A stretch of 64,000 nt of DNA from Rubrivivax sp. (GTDB lineage Bacteria > Pseudomonadota > Gammaproteobacteria > Burkholderiales > Burkholderiaceae_C): assembly GCA_016719535.1 (NCBI GenBank), contig JADJYX010000042.1, positions 62,001 to 126,000 of the forward strand. The letters are read 5' to 3'. Positions 53,386 through 62,814 of the stretch are shown here, in pieces. Both the position numbers and the translations under genes were made by a program. The notes below the pieces were generated by a model that was given only the letters and a program-made list of their open reading frames with translations, was not told the origin of the DNA and searched no databases. Every line of letters begins with the position of its first letter. Within the stretch, counting starts at the first letter, position 1.

Positions 53386-53844
53386 ATGAAACCCTTGCTC
53401 GTGTCCATCATCGCCGCCGTCGCGGCCCTGTCTGCCCCCCTGGCCATGGCCTCGGCCGGCGCTTCGAAGGAGGAGGCGGTGGCGATGGTCAAGAAGGGCG
53501 TCGCCCACATCAAGTCGCAGGGTGCCGACAAGGCCTATGCGGCCTTCACCGCCAAGGATCCGCAGTTTGTCGACCGCGATCTCTACCTGGTCGTCTACGG
53601 CCTCGACGGCAAGGTGCTGGCGCATGGCGCCAACCCGAAGCAGGTCGGCAAGGACCTGCTCGAGCTGACCGACATCGACGGCAAATATTTCGTCAAGGAG
53701 CGCGTCGCGATGGTCAAGGGCAAGCCCGCCGGCGCCTGGCAGGAATACAAGTTCACCAACCCGGTGAGCAAGAAGATCGAACCCAAGGTGATGTACTGCG
53801 AGAAGCACGGCGAGACGGCCGTCTGCGGCGGCGTCTATCCCTGA
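53386..53844 (+). CDS. Exported single-Cache-domain protein
   Basis: A 152-residue protein with a Sec signal peptide (MKPLLVSIIAAVAALSAPLA, cleavage after about residue 22). A Cache-type ligand-binding domain follows: DRDLYLVVYGLDGKVLAHGA, NPKQVGKDL, GKYFVKERV and SKKIEPKVMYCEKHGE. It would be a soluble periplasmic sensor. It stands 49 nt before MCP3, so a partner role in ligand delivery to that receptor is inferred. Two cysteines near the C-terminus may form a disulfide. Confidence 0.8.
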   Translation: MKPLLVSIIAAVAALSAPLAMASAGASKEEAVAMVKKGVAHIKSQGADKAYAAFTAKDPQFVDRDLYLVVYGLDGKVLAHGANPKQVGKDLLELTDIDGKYFVKERVAMVKGKPAGAWQEYKFTNPVSKKIEPKVMYCEKHGETAVCGGVYP

Positions 53845-53893
53845 TGCGTCGCCGCCTGCCCGCGTCACCCTCGTTCACTGCACAGGAGCGTTC

Positions 53894-55423
53894 ATGAAGA
53901 TCGGATACAAGCTGATGGCCGCACCGCTGCTGGTGGCGGTGACGGCGGTGGTCGTCGGCACCGGCGTGACCTGGCTGGGCGCCGCGCGCGCCGACGAGGC
54001 GCAGGCTGCCACCGCGGCCGATCGCGCGCAATTCGAGACCATGGCCCAGGTGCAGCGGCGGGTCGGTGAGCTGCATGCCGGCACCTTCCGCATGCTGGCC
54101 ATCGTGGCGTCGGTGGATGAGGCCGCGGTGGCCGCCTTTCGCAGCGACCTGGCGCGCCAGCTCGCCGCCGTGCGGCAGACGGTGCAGGCGCAGGGCGCCG
54201 GCAACGACGCGGAGCTCAGCCGCGTGGTGACGGCGGTGGGACCGCTGCTCGAGCGCTATGGCAAGCAGGCCGACAAGGCGGTCGAGCTGTCTGCCGTCTC
54301 GCCCGAAATGGGCGTGGCCGCGATGAAGCCGGCCGAGGCGGCCTTTGCCGACCTGTCGACGGCGGTGGCCGCGGTGAGTGCCCGCGTCGAAGGGCTGGCC
54401 GCCGGGCGGACCGAGCGCGCGCGCACCGAGGCGCTGCGCAGCGCCTGGCTGCTGCTCGGCCTGGGTCTGCTGGTCACCGCGGCGGCACTGGCCGGCTCCT
54501 GGTGGCTGCAGCGTCGTGTCGTCGCCGGACTGACTCGTGCTGCCGCGCTCACGCGCGAGGTGGCGCAAGGCCGCCTGACGGCCACGGTGGGCGCGGCAGC
54601 GCAGGACGAGATCGGCGACCTGCTGCGCGCGCTGGAGCGCATGGTGCAGCAGCTGCGCGAAAGCCTGCAGACCGTGCAGGCGGCCACCGGCAGCATCGGC
54701 AATGCGTCGCACGAGATCGCTGCCGGCAACCACGACCTCAGCCAGCGCACCGAGCAGACGGCGTCCAACCTGCAGCAGACGGCGAGCGCCATCGAGCAGC
54801 TCACCGGCACGGTCAGGAACAGCGCCGATGCGGCGTCGCAGGCCGATCAGCTGGCGCGTTCGGCGGCCAGCGTGGCGCAGCGCGGCGGCACGGTGGTGTC
54901 GCAGGTGGTGCAGACGATGAACGAGATCAATGCCAGCAGCCGGCGCATCGGCGACATCATCGGCACCATCGACGGCATCGCCTTCCAGACCAACATCCTG
55001 GCGCTCAATGCCGCGGTGGAGGCGGCGCGCGCCGGCGAACAGGGCCGCGGCTTCGCGGTGGTGGCCGGCGAGGTGCGCAGCCTGGCGCAGCGCTCGGCCG
55101 AAGCCGCGCGCGAGATCAAGAGCCTGATCGGCGCCAGCGTCGAGCGCGTGGAGGCCGGCACGCGGCTGGTGCAGGACGCCGGCGGCACCATGGGCGAGAT
55201 CGTGGCCAGCGTGCAGCGGGTGTCGGACATCATCGCCGAGATCTCCAGCGCCGCCGGCGAGCAGAGCAGCGGCATCGGTCAGGTCAACGGCGCCGTCGCG
55301 CAGCTCGACCAGATGACGCAGCAGAATGCCGCGCTGGTGGAGCAGAGCGCCGCCGCGGCCGAGAGCCTGCGTCAACAGTCGGCCAGCCTGGACCAGGTGG
55401 TCAAGCGCTTCGTGCTCGCCTGA
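53894..55423 (+). CDS. Methyl-accepting chemotaxis protein (MCP3), no WETF tether
   Basis: A 509-residue receptor with helices near residues 9-30 and 186-208, a helical periplasmic domain, HAMP (RAAALTREVAQGRLTATVG) and a signalling hairpin identical in sequence to much of MCP1. It ends at VVKRFVLA without the WETF tail, so it depends on tethered receptors for adaptation enzymes. It follows the exported Cache gene. It is convergent with the FtsX-type permease, with a 5-nt gap. Confidence 0.88.
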   Translation: MKIGYKLMAAPLLVAVTAVVVGTGVTWLGAARADEAQAATAADRAQFETMAQVQRRVGELHAGTFRMLAIVASVDEAAVAAFRSDLARQLAAVRQTVQAQGAGNDAELSRVVTAVGPLLERYGKQADKAVELSAVSPEMGVAAMKPAEAAFADLSTAVAAVSARVEGLAAGRTERARTEALRSAWLLLGLGLLVTAAALAGSWWLQRRVVAGLTRAAALTREVAQGRLTATVGAAAQDEIGDLLRALERMVQQLRESLQTVQAATGSIGNASHEIAAGNHDLSQRTEQTASNLQQTASAIEQLTGTVRNSADAASQADQLARSAASVAQRGGTVVSQVVQTMNEINASSRRIGDIIGTIDGIAFQTNILALNAAVEAARAGEQGRGFAVVAGEVRSLAQRSAEAAREIKSLIGASVERVEAGTRLVQDAGGTMGEIVASVQRVSDIIAEISSAAGEQSSGIGQVNGAVAQLDQMTQQNAALVEQSAAAAESLRQQSASLDQVVKRFVLA

Positions 55424-55428
55424 CGCCC

Positions 55429-57984
55429 TCACATCGCGCCGGCGCGGCGCAGCGTGTCCAGCACGGGGCGGCGCAGCACCTCGCGCAGGCTCCACCAGCC
55501 GGCGCCCAGCGCCAGCAGCGCGCCGGCCGCGGCGCCGGCCAGCGGCACCCAGGGCGAGGGGTTCCAGCTGAATTCGAAGGCGTAGCGCGCCAGCGCCCAG
55601 CCGATCACCACGGCGGCGATGGACGCCAGCGTGCCCGCCAGCGCGCCCACGCCCAGCAACTCGGCGCGCTGCACCTGCGCCAGCAGGCGGCTGCCGGCGC
55701 CCATCGCGCGCATGACCGCAAATTCGCGCGCGCGCGCCTCGCGCGTGGCGCTGACGGCCGCAAACAGCACCACCAGGCCGGCCACGAGCGTGAAGCCGAA
55801 CAGGAATTCGACCGCGCGGATGACCTGGTCGAGCACGCGCTGCACCTGCGCCACCGACGCCGACACGTCGACATTGGTGATGTTGGGAAAGCGCCGCGAC
55901 AACGCATTGTCGAAACCCGGCTGCGCCGGCGCGCGGAAGGCGCTGATGCTGGTCGACGGCAGATCGGGCATCGCCGAGACCGGAAACATGACGAAGAAGT
56001 TGACGCGCATCGAACCCCAGTCGACGCGGCGCACGCTGGTGATGCGGCCTTCCCGGGCCTGCCCGGCGATGTCGAAGCGCAGCCGGTCGCCGACCGTCAC
56101 GCCCAGGGTCTGCGCCAGGCCTTCCTCGATCGACAGCGCATCGGCTTCCTCGGGCGTCCAGCGGCCGGCCGCCATCAGGTTGTGCGGCGGCAGCCTGGCG
56201 TCGTGGCTGAGGTTGAACTCGCGCTCGACCATGCGCTGCGCGCGGTCGTCGGCAAAGCTGGTGGGCAGCACGTCCTTGCCGTTGATGGCCACCAGCCGCC
56301 CGCGGATCATCGGGTACCAGTCGTAGCGCGTGACGCCGGCTTCGGCCAGCACGCGCTTGAAGTCATCGCCCTGGTCGGGCTGCAGGTTGATGACGAAGCG
56401 GTTGGGCGCATCCGGCGGCGTGGCCTGGCGCCACGCGCCGATGAGGTCGGTGCGCAGCAGCACCAGCAGCACCAGCGACAGCAGGCCCACCGACAGCGCG
56501 CTCACCTGCAGCACCACGAAGGCCGGCCGCGCGGCGAGCTGGCGCGTGGCCAGCAGCAGCCACCGCGGCGCACCCGCTTCCGGCACCACGCGGCGCAGCA
56601 GCTGCACCGCGCCCCAGGCCAGCAGTGCAAAGACGCCGATCGCCGCCGCAAAGCCGCCGACGGCGATGACGCCGAGCCTGAGGTCCGACGACACCGCCAT
56701 CAGCAGCGCGACAAAGCCGCCGGCGCCGGCGGCCAGCACCAGCAGCGAGCTGGCCTTGAGGTTGCCCACGTCGCGGCGCATCACGCGCAGCGGCGGCACG
56801 CGTGCCAGCTGCAGCACCGGCGGCAGGCCGAAGCCCAGCAGCAGCGTCATCCCCACGCCCAGGCCGAACAGCGCCGGCCAGGGCCCGGGCGGCGGCAGCT
56901 GCGCCTCCACCAGCCCCGACAGCAGCCAGACGAAGACGTTGTGCACCAGCAGCCCCAGCAGCACGCCGCCGCCGCTGGCCAGCAGGCCGACAAAGCCGAA
57001 CTCCAGCGTGTAGGCGCCGGCGATGCGCCGCTGCGACAGCCCCAGCACGCGCAGCATCGCGCAGTCGTCGAGGTGGCGCTCGGCAAAATCGCGCGCCGCG
57101 ATGCCCACCGCCACCGCCGCCAGCAGCGCCGCCAGCAGCGCCACCAGGTTGAGGAATTTTTCGGCGCGGTCCAGCGTCTGCCGCATCTCGGGGCGGCCAC
57201 CTTCCAGCGATTCGATGCGCATGCCGCGCAGGCCGGCCTGGGCGATGTGCGACTCGGCCCATTGCACGAAGGCTTTCACCGGGGCGTCGCTGGCGCCGGG
57301 GGCGGCCACCGCCAGCCGCCAGCTCACGCGGCTGGCCGGCTGGATGAGCCCGGTGGCGGCCAGGTCGGCCTGGCTCAGCATCACGCGCGGGGCGAAGGCC
57401 ATGAAGCCGGCGCCGCGGTCGGGCTCGACGACGATGATGCGTGCGATGCGCAGCCGCGCGTCGCCCAGCAGCAGCGGGTCGCCCAGCTGCAGCTGCAGCG
57501 CGTCGAGCAGCGGCGCGTCGACCCACACGCTGCCGGGCTCGGGTGCGGCGGCCACCGATTCGACGGCGCCGTCGGGCGCCTGGCGCAGCTGCAGCCGGCC
57601 GCGCAGCGGGTAGTCGGCGCTGACCGCCTTCACCGCCACCAGCCGCGTGGCGCCGCCGCGGTCGTCGGGTGCGCGCGCCATGCTGGGGAAGCCGGCACTG
57701 GTGGCCACGCGCAGGCCCATGGCCCGCGCCTGGGCGGCAAATTCCGGCGGTGCCGGCTTGTCGCTGCCGACGATGGCGTCGCCGCCCAGCAGCTGGCGGG
57801 CGTCGCGCGCCAGGCCGGTATTCAGGCGGTCGGCGAAAAAGCCCACCGCCGTCAGCGCGGCCACGGCCAGCATCACGGCCACCGCCAGCAGGCGCAGCTC
57901 GCCGGCGCGCAGGTCGCGCAGCGTCTGGCGCCAGGCCAGCAGCACGACGGACGGGGGACGGGGGGCGGACGCGGCAACGCTCAT
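55429..57984 (-). CDS. FtsX/MacB-family ABC transporter permease (YbbP-like)
   Basis: An 851-residue membrane protein with two FtsX-type modules of ~4 helices each and large periplasmic loops. The first helix is ELRLLAVAVMLAVAALTAVG. Features include ATREARAREFAVMRAMGAGS and LLAALLAAVAVGIAARDFAE. The closing LREVLRRPVLDTLRRAGAM is typical. It resembles the YbbP component of YbbAP, a lipoprotein or lysophospholipid-type exporter, but no ATPase gene is adjacent. ATG 57984 is chosen because the sequence starts MSVAASAPRPPS right before the first helix; the frame upstream is a shadow of the LigB-type gene. Confidence 0.84.
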   Translation of the reverse strand: MSVAASAPRPPSVVLLAWRQTLRDLRAGELRLLAVAVMLAVAALTAVGFFADRLNTGLARDARQLLGGDAIVGSDKPAPPEFAAQARAMGLRVATSAGFPSMARAPDDRGGATRLVAVKAVSADYPLRGRLQLRQAPDGAVESVAAAPEPGSVWVDAPLLDALQLQLGDPLLLGDARLRIARIIVVEPDRGAGFMAFAPRVMLSQADLAATGLIQPASRVSWRLAVAAPGASDAPVKAFVQWAESHIAQAGLRGMRIESLEGGRPEMRQTLDRAEKFLNLVALLAALLAAVAVGIAARDFAERHLDDCAMLRVLGLSQRRIAGAYTLEFGFVGLLASGGGVLLGLLVHNVFVWLLSGLVEAQLPPPGPWPALFGLGVGMTLLLGFGLPPVLQLARVPPLRVMRRDVGNLKASSLLVLAAGAGGFVALLMAVSSDLRLGVIAVGGFAAAIGVFALLAWGAVQLLRRVVPEAGAPRWLLLATRQLAARPAFVVLQVSALSVGLLSLVLLVLLRTDLIGAWRQATPPDAPNRFVINLQPDQGDDFKRVLAEAGVTRYDWYPMIRGRLVAINGKDVLPTSFADDRAQRMVEREFNLSHDARLPPHNLMAAGRWTPEEADALSIEEGLAQTLGVTVGDRLRFDIAGQAREGRITSVRRVDWGSMRVNFFVMFPVSAMPDLPSTSISAFRAPAQPGFDNALSRRFPNITNVDVSASVAQVQRVLDQVIRAVEFLFGFTLVAGLVVLFAAVSATREARAREFAVMRAMGAGSRLLAQVQRAELLGVGALAGTLASIAAVVIGWALARYAFEFSWNPSPWVPLAGAAAGALLALGAGWWSLREVLRRPVLDTLRRAGAM

Positions 57985-58093
57985 GCAGGGCTCCTGGGGG
58001 CCGTCACGGTAGCGCATCCGGCCGCATGGCCGTCGAACCCTGTGTGCAAGCCCCTTGAACGGACGGGCGCGGCGGCGGTGCTTCAATGCCGGC

Positions 58094-58936
58094 ATGACGA
58101 CGCTGCCCACCCTCTTCATCTCCCACGGCTCGCCGATGACGGCGCTGGAGCCGGGTGCCGCCGGTGCCTTTCTGCAGCGCCTGGGGCCGGCCATCGACGC
58201 CGCCTTCGGGCGGCCGAAGGCGGTGCTGGCGATCTCGGCGCACACGCTCACGCCCGAGCCGGTGCTGCTGGCCGCGCCGCGGCACGAGGCCGTGCATGAC
58301 TTCGGCGGCTTTCCCGATGCGCTCTACCGGCTGCGCTACGACGCCCCCGGCGCGCCCGGGCTGGCCACGCGGGTGCAGCAGCGGCTGACCGATGCCGGCA
58401 TCGCGGTGCACCGCGTCGACGAGGGCGGGCTGGACCACGGCATCTGGACGCCGCTGCGCTACATGTACCCCGATGCCGACCTGCCGGTGCTGCCGCTGGG
58501 CTTTGCGCCCGACTGGTCGCCCGCGCGGCTGCATGCCTTGGGCCTGGCCCTGGCGCCGCTGGCCGGCGAGGGCGTGCTCATCGTCGGCAGCGGCAGCATC
58601 ACGCACAACCTGCGGCTGGTCTTCGGCAACGGCCGCCCGCCGCTGGACGCACCCGAAATCGCCGCAAGCGCCGCCTTCCGCGCCTGGGTGGCCGAGCGCG
58701 CCGCGGCGGCCGACTGGGTGGCGCTGACCGACTACCGCCGCCAGGCGCCGCAGGCCGCGCTGATGCACCCCACCGACGAGCACTGGCTGCCCTGGTACCC
58801 CGCAGGCGGGGCGGCCGGCGAGGCCGCGGCCGGCCTGCGGCTGCACGACAGCGTCACCTATGGCTGCCTGGGCATGGACACCTATGCCTTCGGCCCGGCC
58901 GCGGCGGCACTGCAGCAGGCGCTGCGCACCGGCTGA
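58094..58936 (+). CDS. Class III extradiol dioxygenase, LigB/DODA type (YgiD-like)
   Basis: A 280-residue protein. Metal-binding and catalytic histidines are visible in LFISHGSPMTALEPG, AISAHTLTPEP, LDHGIWTPLRYMYP and GSGSITHNL. It matches the stand-alone LigB-family enzymes that open catechol-type rings such as DOPA. The ATG at 58094 is chosen since the family starts at TTLPTLFISHGSP. It is divergent from the FtsX-type gene. The natural catechol is unknown; it may link to the aromatic pathways in the window, but this is inference. Confidence 0.86.
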   Translation: MTTLPTLFISHGSPMTALEPGAAGAFLQRLGPAIDAAFGRPKAVLAISAHTLTPEPVLLAAPRHEAVHDFGGFPDALYRLRYDAPGAPGLATRVQQRLTDAGIAVHRVDEGGLDHGIWTPLRYMYPDADLPVLPLGFAPDWSPARLHALGLALAPLAGEGVLIVGSGSITHNLRLVFGNGRPPLDAPEIAASAAFRAWVAERAAAADWVALTDYRRQAPQAALMHPTDEHWLPWYPAGGAAGEAAAGLRLHDSVTYGCLGMDTYAFGPAAAALQQALRTG

Positions 58937-59002
58937 ACCGGTGCGTCCAAGGCCTCGCGGCCCCGCTAGCATGGGCGCCTGGCTTGCGCGGGAGGCGCCC
59001 TC

Positions 59003-59368
59003 ATGATCATCGCCATCTGGATCGTCACGCTGCTGCTGGTCGGCCTGTGGACCCTGGGCGCCTGGGGCATGGCCGCGCTGCTGGGGGCCGACACCGGCTG
59101 GATCGACCGCGTGCAGATGTGGCTGGTCGATGCGCCTTTCGGCGACTGGCTCGACGCCTGGGTGCCGGGCTGGATGATGGCCACGCAGGCAACGCTGGAT
59201 GCCGCGCAGGCGCTGCTGCAATGGCTGGGCGGTGTGGCGCCCTGGCTGGTGTGGGTGCTGTGGGCGGCGGGCACCCTCGGCCTGCTGCTGCTGGGTGGGC
59301 TGCTGAACCTGATCGTCGTGCTGGTGCGCAAGTCGACGGCCGCGACGCCGGCGTCGCGGCCGGCCTGA
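59003..59368 (+). CDS. Small inner-membrane protein, unknown function
   Basis: A 121-residue protein with two clear hydrophobic segments (IIAIWIVTLLLVGLWTLGA at the start and VLWAAGTLGLLLLGGLLNLI near residue 85) and a Trp-rich centre. The C-terminus is short and polar. Strong coding bias and a GGAGGCG ribosome site support it. I do not recognise a family. It is convergent with the deaminase gene over a small hairpin. Confidence 0.7.
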   Translation: MIIAIWIVTLLLVGLWTLGAWGMAALLGADTGWIDRVQMWLVDAPFGDWLDAWVPGWMMATQATLDAAQALLQWLGGVAPWLVWVLWAAGTLGLLLLGGLLNLIVVLVRKSTAATPASRPA

Positions 59369-59373
59369 GCGGG

Positions 59374-59388
59374 CGGCGGTTGCCGCCG
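59374..59388. terminator. Short hairpin between convergent genes
   Basis: CGGCGG and CCGCCG pair around TTG, between the stop of the small membrane protein and the stop of the deaminase. It could end both transcripts. There is no U-run, so the call is weak. Confidence 0.35.
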
Positions 59389-59390
59389 GT

Positions 59391-60443
59391 TCAGCCTGCC
59401 AGCCGCTCGACCACGGCGTCGAGCTCGCGCCGCCAGCGTGCCTTCTGCGCCTCGGGCGCGAAGCTGGCCTCGAAGCTGTTGAGCGCCAGTTGCCGCGCCT
59501 GTGCCACGCCCAGCTGCGGGTGGGCTTCGAACAGCGCCAGGTAGTTCTGCGCCACATAACCGCCAAAATAGGCGGGGTCATCGCTGTTGATGGTCACGCA
59601 CAGGCCGGCGTCCAGCAGCGCCGGCAGGTTGTGCGCGGCCAGGTCCGGGAAGACACGCAGCTTGACGTTGGACAGCGGGCACACCGTCAGCGGCACGCGA
59701 TCGCGCGCCAGCCGCTGCACCAGCGCCGGGCTCTCGGTGCAGCGCACGCCGTGGTCGATGCGCTCGACCTTCAGCACGTCGAGCGCGGTCTCGATATACG
59801 CCGCCGGTCCTTCCTCGCCGGCATGGGCGACGACGTGCAGGCCCAGCTCGCGGGCCCTGGCGAAGACACGCGCGAACTTCTCGGGCGGATGCCCGCGCTC
59901 GCTGCTGTCCAGCCCGACGCCGATGAAGTGGTGGCGAAACGGCAGCGCCTGTTCCAGCGTCGCGAAGGCGGCGTCTTCGCTCAGGTGGCGCAGCAAGCAC
60001 AGGATCAGCGACGCGCTGATGCCGAATTCGGCGTGCGCGCGCCGGCAGGCATGCGCCAGGCCGACGATCACCGATGCCATCGGCACGCCGCGGTCGGTGT
60101 GCGTCTGCGGGTCGAAGAAGATTTCCGCGTGCACCACGTTGTCGGCCGCGGCACGCTCGAAATAGGCCCAGGCCATGTCGAAGAAGTCCTGCTCGGTCAG
60201 CAGCACCGAGGCCCCGGCGTAGTAGAGGTCGAGGAAGCTCTGCAGGTCGGTGAACGCATAGGCTGCGCGCAGCGCCTGCACGCTGGGGTAGGGCAGGCCG
60301 ACGCGGTTGCGCGCGGCGAGCGCGAAGATCAGCTCGGGCTCGAGGCTGCCTTCGATGTGCAGGTGCAGCTCGGCCTTGGGCATGCGGCGCAGCAGGGCGC
60401 GCAGGGCGGGCGGGGCGGGCTGGGGCGTCTGGGTGGGCGACAT
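59391..60443 (-). CDS. Adenosine/adenine deaminase family protein
   Basis: A 350-residue amidohydrolase. Zinc and catalytic residues are visible: AELHLHIEGSLEP near residue 24, HAGEEGPAAYI near 200 with the catalytic E, IDHGVRCTE near 225 and SDDPAYFGGYV near 283. It deaminates adenine or adenosine to hypoxanthine or inosine in the cytoplasm. SDDPAYFGG is more like the adenine-specific branch. ATG 60443 starts MSPTQTPQP ahead of the catalytic core, with a GGAGGTTCC sequence 3-11 nt upstream. Confidence 0.86.
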   Translation of the reverse strand: MSPTQTPQPAPPALRALLRRMPKAELHLHIEGSLEPELIFALAARNRVGLPYPSVQALRAAYAFTDLQSFLDLYYAGASVLLTEQDFFDMAWAYFERAAADNVVHAEIFFDPQTHTDRGVPMASVIVGLAHACRRAHAEFGISASLILCLLRHLSEDAAFATLEQALPFRHHFIGVGLDSSERGHPPEKFARVFARARELGLHVVAHAGEEGPAAYIETALDVLKVERIDHGVRCTESPALVQRLARDRVPLTVCPLSNVKLRVFPDLAAHNLPALLDAGLCVTINSDDPAYFGGYVAQNYLALFEAHPQLGVAQARQLALNSFEASFAPEAQKARWRRELDAVVERLAG

Positions 60444-60489
60444 GGAACCTCCGGCTGTCGCTCGCACTGTAGCCCGTCGTCGCTCGCCG

Positions 60490-61590
60490 TCAGAAGCCGT
60501 CGTCGCCGTCGTCCTGGCCATGGCGGCGCGAGCGCGCCTTGTGCCACAGGTGGGGCAGCAGCAGGTGCAGCGGCATGCGATGCAGGTGGTGCCGCGCCAG
60601 CAGCACCGTGGCCGCGCGGTCGCGGCGGCGCGTGTCGAGCGCATCGGGGTCGGCGGGCGTCAGCACGGTCTCCAGCAGCGGCAGCAGCAACGCCTGGCTG
60701 ACCGTTCCGGGGCCGCGCGCCTGCAGCTGCCGGCGCACATCGCCCGGCACCGGGGTGTCGAGCCAGCGGGTGGTGAAGTGAACGGCAAGTGCCAGCGGTT
60801 CGACGAGGCCCAGTTCGCCGGCGCGCGCGACCAGGTCCTCCCAGAATACCTGGCGTGCTGCGAAGTGCCGCATCAGGCCGTCGAGGTCGACCAGGTCGCG
60901 CACGCGGTCGCGCAGCTCGCTGTCCAGGAACAGATGCGCGGCGCTGTGCAGCACCTGGTCGACGGGCGCCAGCACCTGCCAGCCCGGCAATCCGGAAGGC
61001 TGCAGCCGCGCCAGCAAGGCTGCGCTGTCGACGGTGGTGCGCGCCACCGGCGGCAGGATGCCGTGGTGCAGGTCGAGCTCCATGCCGATCTGCGGGTGGC
61101 GCAGCGGCGGCAGTTCGTGGCTCCATTCGCGGTAGTACTGCTGGTCGTGCGCGTCGAGTTCGACCGGGCACCAGCCGTGCACCTGCAGGCGCTGGTGGGC
61201 GTCGTTCAGCGCGTCGCGCGGCACCAGGATGTCCAGGTCCGACGGCAGGCGGCCGGGCGCGATCGGCAACCCCTGCGCGACATAGGCCGCGCCCTTGAGC
61301 AGCACGCGGGGATAGCCGGCACTGGCAAGTGCCGTGCTCACGCGCTCGACGGTCCAGCTCAGCGTGCGCAGCCGGAAGCGCGACTGCCGGCCTTCGGCCA
61401 CCAGGTGTCGCCGGGCGGCGGCCGGCACGCGATCGAGCAGCCCGGCCGCCGACACCGATTCGGCCAGCCGCCCCAGCAGCCGAAGCCTGCGGGCCAGCCG
61501 CAGCGCGTATTCCCAGTCAGCGAGCGACCAGTCGAGGGCCTGCACCGGATCGTGCAGCGAGGCCAGCCAGGCGATGCCGGCCGGCTTCAT
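60490..61590 (-). CDS. Nucleotidyltransferase-family protein of HprK-related gene clusters
   Basis: A 366-residue protein with a nucleotidyltransferase core: VLLKGAAYVAQGLPIAPGRL and then PSDLDILV (acidic D-x-D pair) near residue 115-125. The rest is helical with HHGILPP and HSAAHLFLDSEL. Such proteins accompany HPr-kinase-related and PqqD-like genes in polysaccharide/exosortase-linked clusters, as here. Its start overlaps the kinase-like gene by 4 nt. The frame extends upstream without a stop but only reads through the kinase region. Confidence 0.75.
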   Translation of the reverse strand: MKPAGIAWLASLHDPVQALDWSLADWEYALRLARRLRLLGRLAESVSAAGLLDRVPAAARRHLVAEGRQSRFRLRTLSWTVERVSTALASAGYPRVLLKGAAYVAQGLPIAPGRLPSDLDILVPRDALNDAHQRLQVHGWCPVELDAHDQQYYREWSHELPPLRHPQIGMELDLHHGILPPVARTTVDSAALLARLQPSGLPGWQVLAPVDQVLHSAAHLFLDSELRDRVRDLVDLDGLMRHFAARQVFWEDLVARAGELGLVEPLALAVHFTTRWLDTPVPGDVRRQLQARGPGTVSQALLLPLLETVLTPADPDALDTRRRDRAATVLLARHHLHRMPLHLLLPHLWHKARSRRHGQDDGDDGF

Positions 61591-62495
61591 CGCGCGGCGG
61601 CCTCCAGCACCTGCGGCCAGGTGCGGTCGAGGGTGGCGATGGCGTCGTCCAGGTTGCTGTAGACGAGTTCCCACGCCGGGCATTGCCGCGCCAGCCGCAC
61701 CACGGCATCGAAGCCGGTCTCGCCCAGCAGCTGGTAGTTGAAGGCGTTGAAGGCCAGTGCCGCGAAGGCGCCGTCGGGGTCCACGCGTTTGAACCGCGTG
61801 CTGCTGCCGGCCTCCCAGCGCGGCAGCACCACGGCACCCGGGCGGGCCGCCTCGTGGCGGCGCGCCACCGCGTCGGCGGATGCCGCCAGGTGCGTCACCG
61901 TGCCCTTGCGCGTCTTCGGGAACGAAGGGCCCAACGATGCCGTGGGTTCGAAAGCGCGGATGACGTCGATCGAGGCGTTCTTCAGGGCCACCGGTTTGAG
62001 CATCGCATGCACGAGGCCGGTGTCGGGGTCGAGCACGCCGAATTCGTCGGACAACAGCCGCCAGCCGCGCAGCGACAGCGCCGCGGTGAGGGTGCTCTTG
62101 CCCGAACCCGGCGTGGCCGGCAGCAGCAGCGCATGGCCGTCGCGCTCCAGCGCGCCGGCGTGGAACAACAGCCGGTCGTGCATGCGGTGGCCGAGCAGCC
62201 AGTTGCAGCCCCATTCGAACAGCGGCAGCGGGGCGTTGGCGGGAAAGGGCGAGAAGATCGAAACCCCGTCGCTGAGAAAGACTACCTGGGCCTTGAGCCA
62301 GCGGCGCAGGCCGCGGGGCGGGTCGAGCCGGCAGTGCACGTCGGCCCAGGCGGCCTGGTCGACGAAGGGAAAGTGGCGATAGGCCGATTGGAGTTGCGCG
62401 GGCAGGTGCGGGCTGTCGCCTTGCACGCGCAGGATAGCGTTGCCGACATCGAGCCAAAGGCCGGCAACCTGCAATGCACCGGGAATGCGGTGCAA
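61587..62495 (-). CDS. HprK-related kinase A (start uncertain)
   Basis: The core is clear: GLWLDVGNAIL at the N-terminus, LKAQVVFLSDGVSIFSPFPA, the P-loop LLPATPGSGKSTLTAALSLR, LLSDEFGVLD, LKPVALKNASIDVIRAFEP, FPKTRKGTVTHLA and ALAFNAFNYQLLGETGFDAV. This is the HPr-kinase-related kinase A family, which accompanies PqqD-like proteins. No ATG lies near the expected start; a TTG at 62495 would give a 302-residue protein, and the next ATG (62681) adds unrelated sequence. The substrate is unknown. Confidence 0.72.
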   Translation of the reverse strand: MHRIPGALQVAGLWLDVGNAILRVQGDSPHLPAQLQSAYRHFPFVDQAAWADVHCRLDPPRGLRRWLKAQVVFLSDGVSIFSPFPANAPLPLFEWGCNWLLGHRMHDRLLFHAGALERDGHALLLPATPGSGKSTLTAALSLRGWRLLSDEFGVLDPDTGLVHAMLKPVALKNASIDVIRAFEPTASLGPSFPKTRKGTVTHLAASADAVARRHEAARPGAVVLPRWEAGSSTRFKRVDPDGAFAALAFNAFNYQLLGETGFDAVVRLARQCPAWELVYSNLDDAIATLDRTWPQVLEAAAR

Positions 62496-62562
62496 GGTGA
62501 AGCGTGCCCAGGGTCGCCACGGCCTGGTGCCAGGTGGGCTCGCGGATGGCCCACCCGACAGC

Positions 62563-62814
62563 TTCGACGGCGGACGGAGCCCGGTCCGGGGCCCCCAGTT
62601 CAATGACGTCTTGGATATGCTGCGGCGCCAGGCCGGCGTCGTCAGCGAGCAGAACTGCCACGTCTTCGGTGACAACACCATCTGGATGGGCCATCACGCA
62701 CTCGAGGATCGCCACGCTCTCGTCGTTCAGAACGTGAGTTTCCCCGCTTCGCGGGCTATACGACACCCAACGGGCCCCAGTGACTCGAGCTCGGGATGCC
62801 CGATAGCGGTGCAA
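62563..62814 (-). CDS. PqqD-family small protein of the HprK-related cluster (3' end unresolved)
   Basis: From a TTG at 62814 the frame reads as a PqqD-like peptide chaperone: VTGARWVSYSPRSGETHVLN, then DESVAILECVMAHPDG and QHIQDVIELG. An in-frame stop lies just upstream, so the N-terminus is fixed within a few residues. Relatives are ~85-95 residues. Here no stop follows in frame until 60490, so the end given is only where similarity fades. A missing stop or a frameshift is likely. Confidence 0.6.
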
